Source of the DNA: Saccharopolyspora shandongensis
GTDB lineage: Bacteria > Actinomycetota > Actinomycetes > Mycobacteriales > Pseudonocardiaceae
Reading direction: 5' to 3'
Assembly: GCF_900106995.1 (NCBI RefSeq)
Contig: NZ_FNOK01000007.1
Span: 206,626 to 270,625, forward strand
Length of the DNA: 64,000 bases
How positions within the stretch are numbered: the first letter of the stretch is position 1; each line of letters begins with the position of its first letter. This document shows, in pieces, positions 57,701 to 63,700 of the stretch. The notes beneath the pieces are model-generated. The model ran no database searches, was not told the DNA's origin, and was given only the letters and a program-made list of their open reading frames with translations. Position numbers and translations under genes: made by a program.

Positions 57701-60700
57701 GCACCTGGTCCGGGGAGTGCTGGACGCCCTCGTCATGGTGCCTTCCGACCTGGCGGCCTTCCGCGGTCTGGTGTCGGGCTTGCACGTCGGCGAGATCGGC
57801 GCGTTCGTCGAGCTCTTGGGCCGGTACGACCTGATCGTGCAAGAGCTGTGGCCGTTGATGGACCCGCAGCAGGCCGGGGATGCGCTGAAGTCGCTGCAGG
57901 GCGCTTGGGACCGGATGAGCCCGGCGGATCGCGGCGCGTTCGTCGACATCCTGCGCAGGCACGGGATGAACTTCGCCGACTCGATCGGGGACGAGGCGCT
58001 CCGCAACTGGGCCAACGAGCAGCCGGGCGACGCGCTCGCCGGGGTCGTTGCCCGGCTCCGCGACCAGGGGCTGCTGCTCAACATCGGGGACTGGTTCGAC
58101 GGGAGCGATCTGGACGAGTCGCTGGCGTTGATGTCCGGCGAGCTCGGCACGTTCATCACCTACCTCCACGAGCACGACCTGAGGGTGCAGGACCTGGACG
58201 ACGCCCCGCCGCTGCGCGAACTCGTGGCCCGGTGGCGCCTCAACCTCGCCCCGCACGACGAGATCTCCGTCCCGGACGTCGTCGCACTCGCCGAGGCCAT
58301 GCACGAACTCGGCCTCGAACCGGACGATCGCGGGCACGCCGAATGGGCGTGGAACGACCGGCCCGACTGGATGGAGGTCGTCAGGCAGCGCGCCGAGCAG
58401 TGGCACGTCACCCCGCAGCTGGCGCTGCGCCTGAGCCTGCAGACCGACCCCACGGGCGCGGTAACGCCCTCCTGGCTCGCCGGCGGCGTCGGGCTGGACC
58501 TGTCGTGGCTCGCCGGAAGCCTCTCGGAAAACCCGGACAGCGTCGTCGCCGACCACATCGCCGCCTCGGCCACCGCGCTGGGCCTGGACTTCGCCGACCT
58601 GTCCTGGTTCGAAGGCACCGGCATCGTCGATCCGACCGAGCTGGCGGATTTCCAGAACTTCCGCGCCACCGCCGGTGTTTCGGTCGCCGACCTGCGCACC
58701 AACGCCGACCTGCGCCGGTCGCTCGTGCAGCAGTGGCAGCAGTACCGGGACTCCGAGCTGCCGTTCGGCGTGGCGAGGGACCTTCCCCTCGTCTTCAGGC
58801 GCTCCCTCGCCCGCCAGGTGCGGCGCCTCGACTGGCTGCTCAACGCGCACGGCCTGCCGCCGGAGCAAGTGGCTTCGCTGAGCAGGACGCTGGGCCGCGT
58901 GCCGGTGGAGATCCCGGATCTCGTCGCCGGGCAGGACTTCGGCGCCGCCACCCTGCTGAACGCGGCCAACGAGTTGGGGGTGGAACCGGCCCTGCTGGTC
59001 GCCGAGTTCGCCCCGGAGCTGGCGGCGCTGGCCCGCGGCGAGATCACCGTGGAGCAGTGGCACGAGCAGGGCGGCGAGGACCTGCACGGGCTGGGACCGG
59101 CCAACTGGAACGGCATCGGCACCCTGGCCGCGAACCTGGCGCCGGACCGGGTCGGCGACGCGACCGATAACCACTTCGACCTGTGGTTGCAGCCGCTGGA
59201 CATGCGGCCGGAGGACCTCGGCTGGTTCCACGGCGTCGACGACCTGACGGCCACCGACGTGGCCGACTTCCGGGCGCTCCTGGACAGCCGCGGCCACACC
59301 GTCGATGAGCTGCGCGGCGTCCCGCGGCTGCGGCAGCAGCTCGTCGAGGAGTGGTCGAGCCAGCCGCTGCGCCAGCTGCCGGCCGAGCAGCAGCACGAAA
59401 TCCGGATGGCGTGGCTGATCGCCTCCGGGCTGCCCGCGCAGAAGCTCGAGGTGCTCGCCGCGGCGCTGGAGCGGGTTCCCACCGAGATCACGCACGTGGC
59501 GCTCGCCAAGCAGATCGACCCGGTCCGGCTGCTGAACCTGTCGGTCGCGCTGCACGAATTCACCGGAACCCCGGTGGAACCGGCGCGGCTCGCCGGCCGG
59601 GTGGGCATCGACTTCGAGCTGCTGGAGCAACTGGTCGAGGCGAAGCGGAACTCGAACTTCAGCCTCCAAGAGGAGTTCGGCGCACTGCTGGCCACGAGGG
59701 GCGACGAAGCCGCCGTACGCGGCTTCCTCACCGCCGCCGACCTCTACGCACTCGACTACGACTGGGATCAGCTGCGCCAGATCGCCACGTCCCTGACCGA
59801 CGAGCCGTTGCGGGAGGCCCACCAGCGCCGCATCGCCGCCTGGCTGACACCGCTGGGCATGCACCTGCGCGACCTGAGCTGGTTCCGCGGCGTTGGCAAC
59901 CTGGACCCCGGCGACCTGGTCTCGTTCCGCCACTACCTCGAAATCCGCGGCATGACCCCGGACCAGCTGCGGACCGGCCCCGCCGACCAGCGGAGCTCGC
60001 TGGTCTCGGCCTGGGCGGCGACCCGGATGCAGCCGCTACCCGCCGAGCTCTGGGGTGCGCACTTCAACGACACGGCCTGGTTCCGCGAAGGACGGGACGT
60101 GCGGCGGCTTGGCATGCTGGTGTCGGCCATGCCCGCCCAGCGCGGCGCCCTGAGCATGGAGCCCGCGGAGCTGCGCGCCGGCTCCGGCGTGAACAACGCG
60201 GAAGACCGGCAGCGCGGCGCCCTGGTCTCGCTGACCAGGACGCTGCAGCGGGTTCCGGTCGAGATCCTGCCGCTGTCCCAGAACCTGGGCATCAGCCCCG
60301 AGGCTCTGGTGCGCAGCGCGGCAGCCCTGAACATGGAACCGGTCCGGCTGGCCGGCCTGTTCGGCACCGATCTCCAGTGGATCGACAAGTTGTCCACCGG
60401 GAAGCACGACGCACTACCACTGCTGATCGACCACTTCGCCGCCGACGTGAACGCGTTGGGCAGCACGACGGGCCTGCTCCGCCCAGCCGACTGGGCGGCG
60501 GTGAGCTCGTTCCTGAAGGACGTGGACCTGGGCCGCCCGATTCCGGGACGGGTCGTGCTGCACCGGTTGCACGCGCTGCTGACCCACTTCGACAGCTCGA
60601 TCCCGGAGGTGCTGGCCGGGCCCGCGAGCCTGCGGCAGACCGTGCAGATCATCTTCGGCCAGATGGGCCGGGTGGCGGGCGATTCGCTGGGCGAGCACCT

Positions 60701-63700
60701 CGACGGCTTCTACACCGAGCTGGCCGAGCGCGACATCCACGACCTCGACGAGCTCTCCCCCGAGGACGCCGCGGAACGCGTCCGGAGCTGGTTCGAGATC
60801 TCGCCGCCGGAACAGACCCTGCGCGCGCCCCGTCCGCGACCGGAGTCCGGCCCCGACGAGCAGCCCGCACCGCCCGCGTACCGGACGTCCGGCCTGGACC
60901 GGCTGGTGCTCGCCTCGGAGTTCGTCCCCGACGAGCAGTCCGCGACGACCGATACCGCGCCGCCCGCGTACCACGAATCCGGCTCGGACCGGCGGGTGCC
61001 CGACTTCGACCTGGAACCCGTCCCGAACCACGAGAACCTCCACGCGCTGGCCACCGCGGTGGGTGTCGACCCGCGGCAGCTGACGGCGTTCCTGCCGGCG
61101 TTGGCCGACGCGGACGCCGCTGCCACATCGCGGATGGCCATCGACCTGCAGGCGATCACGCTCGCGCTCGGTGCGGTCACCGCCGAGCGCCGGGCGATCC
61201 TGTTCGGGATCATCGAGGCGGCCACCGCGCCCGGCGAAGGCAGGCGGACGCCGCTGCGGGTGATCAACTCCCTGCTGTCCCGGCCGGTCGCCGAGTTCGA
61301 CGGCATGTACGGCGAACTCGACTGGGCGGACCGGGTCCAGCGCCAGGAGCACCTCGAGAACATCGAGTCCCTCGGCGAAGTGCAGGACGTCGCCGGCGAC
61401 TCGCCGTACGCGAACGATCCGGCGACCGCCGCCGAGTTCCGCAACGAGCTGCAACGGCTCGCCATCGAGCACCTGGGCGCGCGGGAGCTCAACATCGGGC
61501 TCATCGGGCTGCCCTGGGATCAGGCGCTCGAACAGCTGGTGCGGCTGCAGGAGCGGCTGGGCCAGCACACGTCCCACGCGCTGTTCGGCTACGTCCAGGC
61601 CAATCGGCGGATTCCGGCCGCGCTGCTCGGCCTCGCCGACGCGGTCGGGGTCCCGGCGGGCGACGGGGCGGTGCTGTTCAACGCCGCTTCGGGCCTGCTG
61701 GTCGACGTCCTCCAGCTACCGTTCTTCGAGCAAGAACTGACCGAACTCGTCCAGCAGGCCCGCCCGATCGAGGTCTGGATCCGGGACGTCCAGACGCAGT
61801 TGCTGCGATCCGGACTGCCGGGCCCGTTCGTGGCCAACGGTCCGCAGCTGAACAGGCTGATCGACCAGCTGCGTGCGAACGGGTTGCGGTTGAGCGACCT
61901 CCGCGAGCTGAGCGCGCACCTGCAGACCAGCGGCAAGACGCTGGTGGACATCCACAACCAGCGCCCGGACGAGACCGCACGAGTGATCCGCGAGTGGCGG
62001 ATGAACCGGCTCGGGCTGCGGCTCGGCCTCGACGAACTCGTCCAGGGCTACACCGATGTGCTCGGGAATCCGCTCCGGTTGGCGGAGTTCCTGGATCTGC
62101 TCGACGGCCACGGCCTGAGCGTCCAGCACCGGCCACTGCTGATGGCGTTCCTAAGCGAGCAGCGCAACGTTCCCGAACCGTGGGCGAACAACGCCGCGGG
62201 GTTCTTCGCCCGCGCGCAGCGGGAGGGCCGGACGCCGCAGGACGTCCTGCTGGAGTGGGCCGAGGCGCGCCGGCGCCCGCTGGGCATCACCGTTGAGCAG
62301 TTCCACGAGTTGGCCGCCACCACCCGCTTCCGGCCGCTCGCCCTCGCCATCCGGGGAGAGCAGCTGCGGGGCACCGGCTTCGGCACGGCGGACCTGCTCG
62401 ACATGGCCAACTTCATGCTGCGGCCGCTGCCGCCCCTGCCCGACGTCCAGCAGCTCGCGGAAGTCCTGCGCAACTACCAGCAGTGGAAGGCCGCCCGGCC
62501 GGCGACGCTGGACCCGCGGCAGTTCGCCGAGGGCACCCTGCAGATCCACTCGATGGACACCACGCTGGCCAGGAACCACTGGCCATCGATGGCGGTCCAC
62601 GCGCGCCGCGATCAGGTCGCCGCGAACAAACCGAACCTCCCGCCGCACGTCGTCGACATGATGGTGACGGTGGACCAGGTGGCGACCGGCCGGATGAGCC
62701 CGCCGAACCTCACCACGGGCACGGCCACGCAGCGCCACCAGGCCGCGATCATCGCGGCCGTGGTCGACTTCGGGTTGCGCAGTTTCGCCGGCTACCAGGG
62801 CGAAGCACCGCTCCGCGCGTGGCGCACCGCGCGGCAGGAGCACCCGCAGCCGGGCTCGATCACCACGGGAGCGGAGTTCGTGTTCGCCGAAACGGCGGAG
62901 CACAACGCGGATCTCCGGCCGGCCAACGAGGAGATCGTCTACATCCCGCTGCGCGGCCAGGCGTCGGCGGCCCACACGGTGGGGAACCGGCAGGGTGGCT
63001 CGGTCCTGGTCGGATTCGCCTGGGGAACCAGGTTCCGCCTGGTCTCGGTGGAGACGACCGGCCAGCGCGGCGTGGACGGCCGGCCGATCACTCGCCTCAC
63101 CTACGAGGAATTGCCGCCGCAGCGGCAGAACAACGGCGACGGTGGTGACCCGGGCGCCGCCAAGCGGGCGCGCCTGGAACAGGGCGGGAACGATGCGGCC
63201 AACCCGCCGTCGCGAGAGGCGTTGGCGGCGGCGGAGCAGGTCTACGACATGCTCAAGGCGGAGGTGCGGAACCTTCCGGGTGTCTCGTATGCCGATGTAG
63301 CACTGAATTCCGTTGGGGTGTACGCGAATTTCCGGGAGGCCTACGCCCGGGCACTCGATGCCGGCGACAGGGCGGTGCAGGAGTCGCTGCAAGCACAGCT
63401 GCGCGCTGCCCTGGCCGTGAAGCGAGGCTCGGGCTTGCCAGGCGGTTCCCGCGGCTCGTCCGAGCAGAACGCTGCTACGGGCTCATCGTCCAGCACACAG
63501 CAGACGTCGTCCGGGGCAACGCAATCCGAGAACCGCAGCGACCTCGCGGACGAGATCGCCAGCATCCTGGCGCCCCAGTCCGCGCCGAGCACGTCGAACC
63601 CGACCGCCACGCCGGAGAAGGCGCCGTTGCCGGTCAACGACGGCGACACCGGTGCCCCGCCGCAGTACGAGGCGCAGGAGGGCGAGCGGTCGGCGTCGGA

